From Ga0077555 sp046154645 (GTDB lineage Bacteria; Pseudomonadota; Alphaproteobacteria; Rhizobiales; Hyphomicrobiaceae): a stretch of 64,000 nucleotides of DNA. How positions within the stretch are numbered: position 1 is the first letter of the stretch; each line of letters starts with the position of its first letter. This document shows, in pieces, positions 1-9,603 of this stretch. Location: positions 11,488 to 75,487 of the forward strand of contig JBJXDZ010000043.1 in NCBI GenBank assembly GCA_046154645.1, written 5' to 3'. The notes beneath the pieces were generated by a model, which searched no databases, had not been told where the DNA came from, and saw nothing but the letters and a program-made list of their open reading frames with translations. A program made the translations under genes and the position numbers.

Positions 1-574
1 CGCGCGCGTAGCCCCACACCACCGCATCGTGTCGTGCCGTCCCGCCACGGCGCTGCAGCAGGCCACCGTGAATGGGAAAGCGCGCATTGTCGAAATCGAG
101 CATCGGTGCCAGGCGCTGGACACCCGCACGGTTCAGCAATTCGGCGTCGATGCCGTTGAGGCGCATGGCATTGCCGCGACGGGCAAAGGCATCACGCTGC
201 GCGTCCGAGTGATAGAGGTTGAGCACGCCGCGCTGGCTCACCATTGTATTGAAATTGAGATCGCGCTCCTGCCCTTCCCACAGTTGCATCGAGAGTTCGT
301 AGAGGGGGCTATTGCCGGGCAGCAGATAGTTGGAGCGGATGATCGTGGTATTGCGCCCCGCGTTGCCGGAGCCGATGTAGCTTTTCTCGAGGACCGCGAC
401 GTTGCGCTGGCCATACCGCGAGGCAAGATAATAGGCCGTCGCCAGCCCATGCCCGCCGCCGCCAATGACGATGATGTCATAGCTGGACTTGGGCTGCGGA
501 TCGCGCCAGGCGCGCGTCCAACCCGTCTGGCCAGCCAGTCCCTGCCGGAGGATGGAGAAGATCGAATACCGCAT
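1..574 (-). CDS. soxB: sarcosine oxidase subunit beta, N-terminal part (runs off the left edge)
   Basis: This is the beta subunit of heterotetrameric sarcosine oxidase, which demethylates sarcosine to glycine and feeds the one-carbon unit to tetrahydrofolate, making H2O2. About 191 codons are visible of a protein that is usually near 415 residues. After the start at 574 the protein reads MRYSIFSILRQGLAGQTGW, then the FAD-binding VIGGGGHGLATAYYLA, then GSGNAGRNTTIIRSNYLL; all three are hallmarks of SoxB. It continues past the window edge, where the rest of a sox operon would be expected. An upstream ATG lies in another frame. The family is recognised with high confidence; the start is chosen by family length and N-terminal sequence. 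Confidence 0.9.
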   Translation of the reverse strand, partial: MRYSIFSILRQGLAGQTGWTRAWRDPQPKSSYDIIVIGGGGHGLATAYYLASRYGQRNVAVLEKSYIGSGNAGRNTTIIRSNYLLPGNSPLYELSMQLWEGQERDLNFNTMVSQRGVLNLYHSDAQRDAFARRGNAMRLNGIDAELLNRAGVQRLAPMLDFDNARFPIHGGLLQRRGGTARHDAVVWGYAR

Positions 575-669
575 AGCCCAAGTTTGAGGCCATTGGCCAC
601 CCTTCTGGCAAGCGCGCGAAAGCGCACATACCTAACGGCGACGCTGCGGCAAGTCCAAAAGGCTCGCGG

Positions 670-3600
670 TCACGGCCGCGCCGTCTTCTCCAGATGCTCG
701 TGGATCTTCGGAAATACGTCACTCGCCGCGTTCTTGCCGAAGATGCAATCGATGTGGCCGTAGTTGGGAATGACGTGGCGCGTATAAAGCTTGCCGCCAT
801 TGCGGGCGCTGAGCTTGTCGACCGTTCGCGCCGTGCTTTCCGGCATGAAGCAGGCGTTTTCGGCGCCGTGCACGAAGCACACCGGAAAGGCCATGCGGTC
901 GAGGTGCGGCATGTACTTGTCCTCGCCGCTGGCGTCGAGCAGGATGCGCTTGCGCGTCAGCAGCGCCAGATGCTGGAAAGCTTCGATGTTGGCCTCGCCG
1001 AACATTTCGGCCAGCCCGGATTCGAAGGTCAAGGCATTGAGCTGGTCGGTTTCGTAGAGTTGTCCATACAGCGCGGTGATCCGGCTCGACGTCGCATTGC
1101 GGTTGCGCTCCTCGCGCTGGAACGGCACGGCCAGGCGAATGAAGCCATCAATCAGCTTGTTGGCGAATCCGTCCTCGGTTGTGGCGCGGGCATTGACATG
1201 ATCAATGCCCAACGCGGCAAGCAGGGAGGGCGCGCGCAGGAACGCCAGCAGTCGCTGCGGGAAGAAGCGCACCAAGACATCGGTCGAAATCTGCGAGATC
1301 AAGGCCGAGCGCACGCCCGTCAGATAGCCCCCGAGGACGGCCATCGTGAACGTGGTGGCACCGAAGCAGTGCGCCATCACCTGCACGCTTGCGGCACCCG
1401 TCTCGCGGCGGATCAGATCGACAGCCGGCTGGTAGTCGAACTTGGCGCAATCGTCGCCCGTCCATCGTTCCCGCGCGTAGGGTAAGTCGATGCTGGCCCG
1501 GAAATCCAGCAGCCAGCAGTCGTAACCGCGCTCGACCATGTACTCGAGCAGATTGGTATCGATGGTGTCGACAGAGAAGATCTGGCTCGACACGCCGAGG
1601 CCATGCGTGAACAGCAGTGGCCCCTTGGACTCGGCGCCAGCCGTGTTGTAGCGGGTCAGCCGGAGATGCTTGCCATCCGCGGTGGTGAAGGCATGGACGC
1701 GCGGCGTACCAGCGCGCAATCCCCGCTTCTTGCGCACCCGGTTGGGATTGTAGCGCTTGGCCGGCGCGAAGACATCGCCGTAGATGTCGTAAAGTGTGCC
1801 CGCGAACAGGGCGCCGAACTTGGCTGTCGCATTCAGGCGGTCGAGCGGTGAGCGACCACCGATGCCGGCGAGCGTGCGCAGCTGCTTGGCGAAATCGTCC
1901 GGCGCGATGGTGAGCACACCGCGGCGGACCGCGCCGCTGCCGCCGTTTTCCACGATGTCGACGTACAGCGTGGTCGTATCCTTCCACAGATCGCCGAACC
2001 GGTGGTCGTCGTGGACATATTTCCGGCCCGTGAAGGCGAATCTGCGGCCGTCGCGGGCCGTCAGCGTCATGATGTACTCGAACAGGCGCGTTTCCACCTG
2101 CGCCTCGGCACGGCGCATCAACCTGAAAATGCCGTCGCTGATGTCCAGTGGCTCCGGTGACAGATCCTTGCAGATGGCAGTTCCCGTCAACCGTCCCTCA
2201 TGCTTGGCATCGAGCATGAACGCATCGATGTCGTCGACGCGGATGCTCACCGTGAAGGCAAAGTCCTTGCCGAACGTGCGCCCGACGGTGGCGGCAGCGT
2301 CGTGGTCGGCGCCGCTCCGGTCGGAGATGAAGCCCGCCATGCGTTCCGTGAACGTCACGCCGGCCGGGCGCGTGCCATCGCTTGCCTCGCCATGCGGGTC
2401 GCCGCTCGGCAGGTCGGGATTGGCGGTTCCCACCATCTCACCAGCGCGTTTGACGAGCTCGGTCGTGGTGCCGACGGTCGCCTTGATCCGCTCCAGCGAC
2501 GTGCCGGCCGCCGCCGTCATCGCATCGATCATCCGGCCGCCGCTCAGATCGCGCATCGGCACGCCGCGCTTGATACTGCGCACCAAGCCTTGAGCCAGGC
2601 CAACCGAGCGGCCGCTGGTCACCAGATGGCGCACCGGCTTGTCCGGCCGCGTCGTTGTCGTCAGTTGCCGCCCGAGATCGGCCGCGATCTTGATCATGGC
2701 CCGTTCGGCGATGGCTGAGATGGTCAGCAGCGGGTTGACGCCGACCGAGCGCGGCAGCACGGCGCCGTCGACGACATAGAGCCCGTCATGCACCGCCGCG
2801 TCGGCAGCACCTGGTGTGCCGTCGAAAACCCGGCACTTGTGGTCAACGACGCCAGCTGTACGACTGGCTGCCATGGCGCAGCCACCGAGCGGGTGCACCG
2901 TGATCAGGCTCTTGCCGAACGGCGTCGCCTGGATCGGATTGCGGATATAGGTGCCGCTGTTGGCCGCGGACACCTCGAGCAGCTTGGCGCTGATGCGCTG
3001 GAAGACCGGTTGGCTCGCCACGCCCGGCCAGTCGACGGCGATCCGATCGTCCTCCAGATAGAGACGTCCCGCGCCGTCGTCGTGCGCCATGACCAGAAAT
3101 GTCGACGTATTGTGCATGGCGCCCTTGTAGGCCCCCAGCAGCCAACTCTCCGCCCGCCGCACCGCCTGATGGAAATCATCGAGCAGTCCGTCGTTCGTTT
3201 CCCGGCCAACCTTACCGGCAATGGCAAATAACCCCGGCGCCACCTCGGCCAGGCCTGAAGGCAGCACGCCTTCCTCGATGATCATGCCGTCTTGCAGCGG
3301 CCCTTCGTGGCGCAGGTCGATGGCGCTGGCAATGCAGGGCCCGGGCGGATCGACGTCGGCAGTCGGCGGCTCGCCAATGCCAACCGCGTTGACCGGTTTC
3401 TGCCCGTTCCAGGCGAAGGCCAGCACGTCGCCGTTGCCGGTAAAGCCCTGCCCAACCTTGTCCGAGACGGCAAGCCCCTGTGCCTTCGAGCGCAGCAGGA
3501 TCTCCGTGGAGCCCAGGCTGCCTGCCCCAAGCACCACCATGGGTGCCGCAATCGTGCGTTCGGGCGACTTGAAGCCGTCCCGCTTCTGGCTGGTGACCGT

Positions 3601-4344
3601 ATAGAACACCCGCCAGCCGTCGGCTTCCTTGCGCACGTGACGCACGCTGACGTCGGTGAAAATCTCGGCACCGTGGTCAACGGCATCGGGCAGATAGGTC
3701 ATCTGCACCGTCGACTTGGCGCCGACGTTGCAGCCCGAGCAGCAGTCGCCGCAGCCTGTGCACGCCGGCTGATGCACGCCGGCTGCATTGGTGCCGGCAT
3801 CGAAGACGACGTTGATGGGTGGGCGCGTCAACGGTGAGCCTAACCGCTGGGCTGCCTCCGCCATGCGCTCCATCTTGGCCAAGGGCTTGCGCTTCGGATC
3901 GTCGGGATACGGCAGCGGCCGCAACATCGCCTTGGCGCGATCGAAACCGACATTGAGACTGTCGTCATCGAACAGCTCGGCCGGCCACCGCGCGTCTTCC
4001 CACACGCGTGCATTGGGGGGCAGCGACACGTTGGCGTTGATCAGCGAGGTGCCGCCGAGCCCGCACCCGACCAGGACGTGCATATCGCGCCCGACGTGCA
4101 TGTCGAATAGCCCGGTGCGACGCCCGATGTGCTTGCCATCGATGGTGTACTGGAACTGCTCCACGGCTTGCGGTGTCGTATCCGGGAACTCACCGATGGG
4201 AATCTCAAGTCCGCGCTCGAGCACGGCCACCTTGAGACCCATACGGGCAAGACGCGACGCTGCAATGCCCGCGCCATAGCCCGAGCCGACCACCACGGCG
4301 TCGTAGACCGGCTTCAGCTCGTCGAGATGGCGCGAAAGGCGCAT
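670..4344 (-). CDS. GMC oxidoreductase fused to an alpha/beta hydrolase
   Basis: A 1,224-residue two-enzyme fusion. Residues about 15-560 are a glucose-methanol-choline (cholesterol-oxidase-like) flavoenzyme: VVVGSGYGAGIAASRLARMG binds FAD near residue 17, and HPLGGCAMA marks the catalytic C-terminal region. Between them sits a cysteine cluster, CTGCGDCCSGC, of the CX2CX2CX3C kind that binds 4Fe-4S in ferredoxins. Residues about 900-1224 are an alpha/beta hydrolase (LLFTHGLGVSSQIF). Its nucleophile elbow reads AHCFGA, so Cys993 replaces the usual serine; NYGHID near the C-terminus supplies a likely catalytic histidine. A middle stretch of about 300 residues matches nothing I recognise. It lies 33 bp downstream of a second GMC gene on the same strand, so co-transcription is likely. 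The substrate, perhaps a sterol or lipid alcohol or ester, is inferred. Confidence 0.88.
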   Translation of the reverse strand: MRLSRHLDELKPVYDAVVVGSGYGAGIAASRLARMGLKVAVLERGLEIPIGEFPDTTPQAVEQFQYTIDGKHIGRRTGLFDMHVGRDMHVLVGCGLGGTSLINANVSLPPNARVWEDARWPAELFDDDSLNVGFDRAKAMLRPLPYPDDPKRKPLAKMERMAEAAQRLGSPLTRPPINVVFDAGTNAAGVHQPACTGCGDCCSGCNVGAKSTVQMTYLPDAVDHGAEIFTDVSVRHVRKEADGWRVFYTVTSQKRDGFKSPERTIAAPMVVLGAGSLGSTEILLRSKAQGLAVSDKVGQGFTGNGDVLAFAWNGQKPVNAVGIGEPPTADVDPPGPCIASAIDLRHEGPLQDGMIIEEGVLPSGLAEVAPGLFAIAGKVGRETNDGLLDDFHQAVRRAESWLLGAYKGAMHNTSTFLVMAHDDGAGRLYLEDDRIAVDWPGVASQPVFQRISAKLLEVSAANSGTYIRNPIQATPFGKSLITVHPLGGCAMAASRTAGVVDHKCRVFDGTPGAADAAVHDGLYVVDGAVLPRSVGVNPLLTISAIAERAMIKIAADLGRQLTTTTRPDKPVRHLVTSGRSVGLAQGLVRSIKRGVPMRDLSGGRMIDAMTAAAGTSLERIKATVGTTTELVKRAGEMVGTANPDLPSGDPHGEASDGTRPAGVTFTERMAGFISDRSGADHDAAATVGRTFGKDFAFTVSIRVDDIDAFMLDAKHEGRLTGTAICKDLSPEPLDISDGIFRLMRRAEAQVETRLFEYIMTLTARDGRRFAFTGRKYVHDDHRFGDLWKDTTTLYVDIVENGGSGAVRRGVLTIAPDDFAKQLRTLAGIGGRSPLDRLNATAKFGALFAGTLYDIYGDVFAPAKRYNPNRVRKKRGLRAGTPRVHAFTTADGKHLRLTRYNTAGAESKGPLLFTHGLGVSSQIFSVDTIDTNLLEYMVERGYDCWLLDFRASIDLPYARERWTGDDCAKFDYQPAVDLIRRETGAASVQVMAHCFGATTFTMAVLGGYLTGVRSALISQISTDVLVRFFPQRLLAFLRAPSLLAALGIDHVNARATTEDGFANKLIDGFIRLAVPFQREERNRNATSSRITALYGQLYETDQLNALTFESGLAEMFGEANIEAFQHLALLTRKRILLDASGEDKYMPHLDRMAFPVCFVHGAENACFMPESTARTVDKLSARNGGKLYTRHVIPNYGHIDCIFGKNAASDVFPKIHEHLEKTARP

Positions 4345-4377
4345 CGCAGGGGCTCCTGGTCGTCACATCAGAAAAGT

Positions 4378-6159
4378 CTACGTCCGCCACCGGCTTAACA
4401 AGCCGGCGCGCGGCCGCGCTGCTTCCGCCACAGCACCCGGCACCAGAGCCGCAGCCTTGGCGTCTGCCTTGACGCTACCGACATCCAGCGTGAGGCCACG
4501 AACCTTGGCGAGCAGCAGCATCGCCCGCTCGGCAACGGCTGTAATGGTGAGCAGGGGATGCACACCGAGCGAGCAGGGCATCACCGCGCCATCGCAAACG
4601 AACAGTCCGTCATGCACGGCGTCGCGGCCCTGCGACGAGCCCGCATCGAAAACCCGGCACATATGGTCGACAACGCCGGTATCCCGGCTCTCGCCCATGC
4701 CAGCGCCACCGAGGGGATGCACCGTAAAGAGGTTGCCGCCGAGAAACGACTTCGAGACGGGATTTGCCACATAGGTGCCGCCGGTGGCCTTGACGGCCTT
4801 GGTCAAGGCAACCTCGATGCGCTGGAACACGGGCTCCGACAGCGCATCCGGCCAGCGGATCGTCACGTGATCGCCGTCGAGGACCATCTCGCCGCGGCCC
4901 GAATCATGCCCGACCGCCAGAAAGACCTGCGTGTTGTTGACGGCACCCTTGTAGGCCCCGCCGACCAGGCTCTCGCCCGTCCGCTTCAACTCGGCCAGAA
5001 GATCATTGAGGCCTTTGTCGGTATCGGTGCCGAGCACAGCGCCCGCCGGCAGCATCAACGGCAGCACCCGCGCCATGGCGCTCTGGATGCTCGCTTCCAC
5101 GATGGCCAGCCGGTCGGCCGGATCGCGGCGGCGGCGCAAATCGATCAGGCCCGAAACGGCGGGCCCGGGCCGCGGTACGCCCTCTTTGGGGGGATTGCCG
5201 ACCCCGACGGCTCCGATAGGCCGATCGTTGTTGTAGCCGAAGGCAATGGCGTCGGCGTTGGTGGAGATCCGCTTGCCGAGTTGATCTGAGAGGGCCAATC
5301 CCCGCGCTCGCGAGCGAAACAGGATCTCATTGCTGCCAAACGTGCCCGCCGCCAGGATCACGATCGGCGCCTGCACCGAGCGGATCGGCACGACCTTGTC
5401 GCTCGCGGTATGCATGACGAAGGACACGCGCCACAGGCCACCGGCCGCGCGCTCGACGAAGCGCACCTTGAGACCTGTGAAGATGGCGGCTCCATAGGCT
5501 GCGGCATCGGTCAGATAGGTCGAGTGCACGGTGGTTTTGGCACCGACGTTGCAGCCGCCCATACAGTCGCCGCACAGCGTGCAAGCGGCCTGTCGCACGC
5601 CGGCACGGTTCACCTTGTCCTTGAAGGCGATGTGCAGGGGAACCCGTTCCGCCTCGCGCCCGAACGCCGCGGCCGCAACCTCCAGCGCCGCCAGCTTTGC
5701 CGGCGTCGTCGTCTCGGGCAAAGTTTCCGGGGCTAGCATCTCGCGCGCACGCCCGAAGCCCACACTCAAGTAGTGATCGGTCCGCAAGGCCGCAGGCCAG
5801 CGCTCGTCCTCGAAGACCAGCATGTCGGGGCTGAGGCAGACATTGGCATTGATCAGCGACGTGCCGCCGAGACCGCACGCCATCATGGCATGCACATCAC
5901 GACCGAGACGCAGATCGAACAGCGCGTCGTCGGCGCCGATTCGCCTCCCGGCGGCAGAAATCTGCATTTCACGTTGTGAGGCGAGAAGGGACGACGGAAA
6001 TTCCCCGGGCAGGAATTCCTTGCCGCGCTCGAGGACGGCAACTTTCAGTCCCGCGCGCGCCAATCGCGAAGCGGCAACGCCGCCGCCGTAGCCAGAGCCA
6101 ACGACGACAGCGTCATAGTCCGCCCGCAATTCACCTACGGGACGCGCCAGGCGCGCCAT
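4378..6159 (-). CDS. GMC family oxidoreductase (cholesterol-oxidase-like)
   Basis: A 593-residue FAD enzyme. The N-terminal YDAVVVGSGYGGGVAASRLA is the FAD-binding motif and HPLGGAGMGES near residue 490 is the C-terminal GMC signature. It also has CTLCGDCMGGCNVGAK, a CX2CX2CX3C cluster like that of its downstream neighbour, so the two are likely paralogues and may both carry an Fe-S cluster. There is no signal peptide, so it should act in the cytoplasm. It is the first gene of a probable two-gene operon with the fused GMC-hydrolase gene. The substrate cannot be read from the sequence. Confidence 0.87.
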   Translation of the reverse strand: MARLARPVGELRADYDAVVVGSGYGGGVAASRLARAGLKVAVLERGKEFLPGEFPSSLLASQREMQISAAGRRIGADDALFDLRLGRDVHAMMACGLGGTSLINANVCLSPDMLVFEDERWPAALRTDHYLSVGFGRAREMLAPETLPETTTPAKLAALEVAAAAFGREAERVPLHIAFKDKVNRAGVRQAACTLCGDCMGGCNVGAKTTVHSTYLTDAAAYGAAIFTGLKVRFVERAAGGLWRVSFVMHTASDKVVPIRSVQAPIVILAAGTFGSNEILFRSRARGLALSDQLGKRISTNADAIAFGYNNDRPIGAVGVGNPPKEGVPRPGPAVSGLIDLRRRRDPADRLAIVEASIQSAMARVLPLMLPAGAVLGTDTDKGLNDLLAELKRTGESLVGGAYKGAVNNTQVFLAVGHDSGRGEMVLDGDHVTIRWPDALSEPVFQRIEVALTKAVKATGGTYVANPVSKSFLGGNLFTVHPLGGAGMGESRDTGVVDHMCRVFDAGSSQGRDAVHDGLFVCDGAVMPCSLGVHPLLTITAVAERAMLLLAKVRGLTLDVGSVKADAKAAALVPGAVAEAARPRAGLLSRWRT

Positions 6160-6361
6160 ACGCTTTACTCCCTCCGACGCCCAATTACCGCAATTCGTGA
6201 CCTAGTCTAGTTTCAAGAAGCGTGGAAAGCGAGGGCTGCGTCCAGACCGTGTCACAATTTGGCCATTGTCCGTGGCGCTTGCGCCTCACACATCGAGGCG
6301 TTGCCCAGGTCTGGAGATGCCTGAAGCCTTCCATTGGCCGAGCCTTCACTCGGCCGGCCGT

Positions 6362-6994
6362 TCAGTTCTTTGAGCCAGAGCCAGAGCCGGAACCAGAGCC
6401 TGATCCGGACCCCGAACCTGAACCGGCTTCAGAGCCCGCCGGCGCCGACATGGTACCGAGCTTCAGGATCGGCACGTGAATCTTGATCGGCCCGGCCTTT
6501 TCGAAGGTCAGCGTCACTTCGACAGTTTCACCTTCCTTGAGGCCGTCCTTGAGCTCCATCAACATCAAGTGCAGGCCACCCGGCTTCAGCGTCACCGACT
6601 TGCCGGCGGGTACAGGCATGGCTTCGATGCGGCGCATCTTGACGATGCCACCGTCACGAACATGATCGTGCAGTTCCACGACTTGCGCCGCTGGCGAGGA
6701 GGCGCCAATCAGCTTGTCGTCGGCCCCGGCATCGGCCTGGATTTCGAAGAATGCGGCGCCAACCTTGGACCCGCCCGGCGTCGCCCGCGCCCACGGCGAA
6801 ACAATTGTAATACCTTTAGTTTTTGTCTCACCAGACTTGGCCGGTGCCGGTGCACTTCGGCTGTCTTTGGGCGCCTTCGGGAGCGATTTGGCGTCTTGAG
6901 CCAACCCAGGCAGAGAATGAATGCCCCATGCCAGCAGACTGCTCACGATCGTTCCCAGCCACCACCTGCTGACCCTTGGCCCCATGAATTTCAC
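6362..6994 (-). CDS. PCu(A)C-family periplasmic copper chaperone
   Basis: A 210-residue exported protein. Residues 1-33 form a signal or anchor segment (WWLGTIVSSLLAWGIHSLPGLAQ). The domain from IVSPWARATPGG to the end carries the copper-binding pattern of the PCu(A)C family, with His and Met in VELHDHVRDGGIVKMRRIEAM and a later HLMLM. Such proteins hand Cu(I) to cytochrome oxidase in the periplasm. The first 60 residues include a Lys/Pro/Ser-rich linker. The protein ends with about ten Gly-Ser dipeptides, written with mixed codons; this low-complexity tail is unusual in the family. There are no obvious operon partners. Confidence 0.85.
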   Translation of the reverse strand: MKFMGPRVSRWWLGTIVSSLLAWGIHSLPGLAQDAKSLPKAPKDSRSAPAPAKSGETKTKGITIVSPWARATPGGSKVGAAFFEIQADAGADDKLIGASSPAAQVVELHDHVRDGGIVKMRRIEAMPVPAGKSVTLKPGGLHLMLMELKDGLKEGETVEVTLTFEKAGPIKIHVPILKLGTMSAPAGSEAGSGSGSGSGSGSGSGSGSKN

Positions 6995-7065
6995 GCCCTC
7001 TGTTCCCGTGTTTCCGCGTTTCTGGTTCGGCTTTATCCGGCCCGGCCACCGGTAGCAAGTCCTTA

Positions 7066-8397
7066 TCAGGCCTTGGGTTTCGGGAATGCGCCGCGTGCCA
7101 CTTCATAGGCGCGTGCGATGCGTAGCGCCAATGCGTCGTCAAACCGTCGCACGACGATCTGCAGGCTCATGGGCAGGCCGCCCTTCGACAACCTGGTGGG
7201 GATCGCCAGTGCGGCCAGGTTGAGATAGTTGACCCAGCGCGTATGTGCCGCCATCGGCGCTACCATTTCGTCCACGTCCGCCACTGCAATCGCCGGGAAC
7301 GGGATGGTCGGCAGCAGGATGGCATCCAACCGGTCGAACGTGCCTGCAAAATTCGCAATGGCACGGCATTGCGCTTCTATGATGGCGATGTAGTCAGCAG
7401 ATGGCGTCTGCTTGCCGACCATCATGCGGGCCCGGATTGGCGGCGCCAAACCTGATCTTTCGTTGTCGGCATGAACGCGCCAATTGGCATAGGCCTCGGG
7501 AGCAATGATCCGACCGCACTTGGCGCCGAGAACCTCGAGGCTTTCCGGCAGTTCCACCGGCTCGATACGGCCTCCCAACTCGGCCAGCACCTTCAGTGCG
7601 GCGGCAAAATCGGCCTTGGTTTCATCGCTGGCGAGCGGCATGGCTGCGTCGGGAATGCGGCCGAAGCGCAGGCCCTTGATGCCCTTTTCCAGATCCATGA
7701 AGGGATCGACGGGCACCACACCGGCGGTCGTGGCATCCGCGGCGTCGGCGCCCTGCATGGCGAGGAACATGCGTGCCGCCATGGTGACGTCCAGTGCCAA
7801 CGGGCCAACGGAATCGAGCGTCTGCGACAGCGGCGCAACCCGGGAGCGCCCAACCCGGCCGATGGACGTTTTCAGGCCGACGCAGCCACACAGCGCCGCC
7901 GGGATCCGAACCGAGCCGCCGGTATCAGTGCCAAGCGCGCCGGGCACGAGGCCCCCGCCGACCGCCACGCCTGAGCCCGACGACGATCCCCCTGGAATGC
8001 GATGAACTTTACGGTCCCAAGGGTTCCACGGCGTGCCAACCGTGACGTTGGTGCCATAGCCGCCGAACGCATACTCCACCGTGTGCGTCTTACCCGGAAT
8101 GATGGCGCCGGCGTCACGCAGTCGCTGCACCACGGGCGCATCAGCTGCGGCTGGCGCATTGCCTTTGGTCGTCAACGAGCCGCAACCCGATACGACGCCG
8201 GCAACGTCGATGATGTCCTTCACGGCGATGGCCATCCCATGCAGAGGCCGCTTGTCGTCGCCGTTCGCGGCTCGGGCATCGGCCAAGGCCGCTTCGGCCA
8301 GCGCCGTCTCCCGCGTTACTTTGATGAACGCGTTCAGAACTTTGTTCTCGCGCTCGATGCCATCAAGGATTGTTTTGGTCTGGGCAACGATGCTCAT
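7066..8397 (-). CDS. amidase signature family hydrolase
   Basis: A 443-residue cytoplasmic amidase with the Ser-cis-Ser-Lys triad. The lysine lies in HGMAIAVKDIIDVAG and the serines in GGSSSGSGVAVGGG, followed by LGTDTGGSVRIPAALCG. The length suits the family. These enzymes hydrolyse amide bonds, but the substrate cannot be predicted from sequence, and there is no GatB or GatC neighbour to suggest tRNA amidotransferase. It is followed 71 bp upstream on the same strand by a phosphoesterase gene. Confidence 0.88.
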   Translation of the reverse strand: MSIVAQTKTILDGIERENKVLNAFIKVTRETALAEAALADARAANGDDKRPLHGMAIAVKDIIDVAGVVSGCGSLTTKGNAPAAADAPVVQRLRDAGAIIPGKTHTVEYAFGGYGTNVTVGTPWNPWDRKVHRIPGGSSSGSGVAVGGGLVPGALGTDTGGSVRIPAALCGCVGLKTSIGRVGRSRVAPLSQTLDSVGPLALDVTMAARMFLAMQGADAADATTAGVVPVDPFMDLEKGIKGLRFGRIPDAAMPLASDETKADFAAALKVLAELGGRIEPVELPESLEVLGAKCGRIIAPEAYANWRVHADNERSGLAPPIRARMMVGKQTPSADYIAIIEAQCRAIANFAGTFDRLDAILLPTIPFPAIAVADVDEMVAPMAAHTRWVNYLNLAALAIPTRLSKGGLPMSLQIVVRRFDDALALRIARAYEVARGAFPKPKA

Positions 8398-8467
8398 GGG
8401 CGTCCTCCTGGAGCGTTTGGTGGCGGTCGGCTACCGCTGGTCATTTACGTCGTGGCCATGATCCGGG

Positions 8468-9397
8468 TCACCCCGGCCAGGGTGGGTCCAGTGGCGGCAT
8501 GGTGATGGTCGAGCCAACCTCGTCATTCCAGCGCCCGACGTCCTGGGTGATCATCTGATGCGGTTCCACCAGCCGGTAGGTGACGGCATCGCCAGCGAGC
8601 GTCCATTCGATGTAGCCGGCGCGGGGAAACCCGTATCCGGACGCGATGTGGCGGGCGATGTTGACGAACGCTGTCGTCGGCGCCCACACGATCTGCATCC
8701 CCCGATAGCTCAAGGCGCGATGCACGTGCAGATGCGCACACGCAATGGCCCGCACGCCACCCGCGACGCAGGCATCGAGCAGCGCGCCGCGCGCCGGAAA
8801 CGGCACTGAATGCGTGGTGAACTTGGGGTCGGCCGGATCCCGCTCGTAGGGTGGCATATGCACGAACACCAGCTTGCGCGTGCCCGCCGTGCTGGCGAGG
8901 GCGTCGCGGAGGAACGCCATCTGGCGGCGCTCGTCCGGCAACTCACTGCCCATGAGCGAACTGTCGAGGCCAATCAGCTGCCAGCCACCGATCTCGCGCT
9001 GCCACCAGCGAGGCCCGACCAGGCGCTCGAAGCGTTGCATGCGCTCCGCTGTCAGGGGCTGTTCAAGCCGCGAGAAGGGGGGCGCCTCACCGATATCATG
9101 GTTACCGGGGATCGCCACCCAGGGTGCCGGCAGCTTGTCGTGCCAGGCCTTGGCAAACACCAAGTCATCTTCGACGCCGGCGCCATTGAGCGAGAGGTCG
9201 CCGGAATTGACGATCAGGTCTGGTGGATTGGCCTGCATCAGCCGGCAAAACACGGCGAAGTTCGGATTGAAATGCCCGCGCTCGCGCGACAAGTGTGTGT
9301 CCGAAACCTGGACCAGACGAACGGCAGTCGACTTTGGCACAACGGTCATTGGCTCGGGCCTCGTCAAGGACAACGGCTGCAGGGCGTCCGGTTGCAT
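8468..9397 (-). CDS. calcineurin-like metallophosphoesterase
   Basis: A 309-residue phosphoesterase of the Icc/CpdA type. The two-metal site motifs appear in order: QVSDTHLS, VNSGDLS, IPGNHDIG, a histidine in FVHMPPYE and CAHLHVHRA. The last is a variant of the usual GHxH, with Ala at the first position. Members hydrolyse cyclic nucleotides or other phosphodiesters in the cytoplasm. The gene is transcribed away from the sulfite-exporter gene, with 206 bp between them that should hold both promoters; no operator is obvious there. Confidence 0.83.
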   Translation of the reverse strand: MQPDALQPLSLTRPEPMTVVPKSTAVRLVQVSDTHLSRERGHFNPNFAVFCRLMQANPPDLIVNSGDLSLNGAGVEDDLVFAKAWHDKLPAPWVAIPGNHDIGEAPPFSRLEQPLTAERMQRFERLVGPRWWQREIGGWQLIGLDSSLMGSELPDERRQMAFLRDALASTAGTRKLVFVHMPPYERDPADPKFTTHSVPFPARGALLDACVAGGVRAIACAHLHVHRALSYRGMQIVWAPTTAFVNIARHIASGYGFPRAGYIEWTLAGDAVTYRLVEPHQMITQDVGRWNDEVGSTITMPPLDPPWPG

Positions 9398-9603
9398 ACT
9401 GTGGCCTCAGGGTCGGCTTTGCCAAGCCCGAACGTTCGGCACCGGTTGCGGCAACGCATAGCGAATGCGCAATGCCAATTGGCGCGACGGAAGGGTTGAC
9501 GGCGGGGCCTGTGCCGTTACGCTCCGGCGATCGATCCCTGCGGCACGGTGCGGTGTCGTCAAGCGCACCGGGGGGCAAGCACGGCCAGTGGAGGGAGTCC
9601 CAG

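Noticed and set aside
29..763. A 244-codon forward frame at the left edge
   Set aside because: It is antisense to the clear soxB sequence and has no recognisable content.
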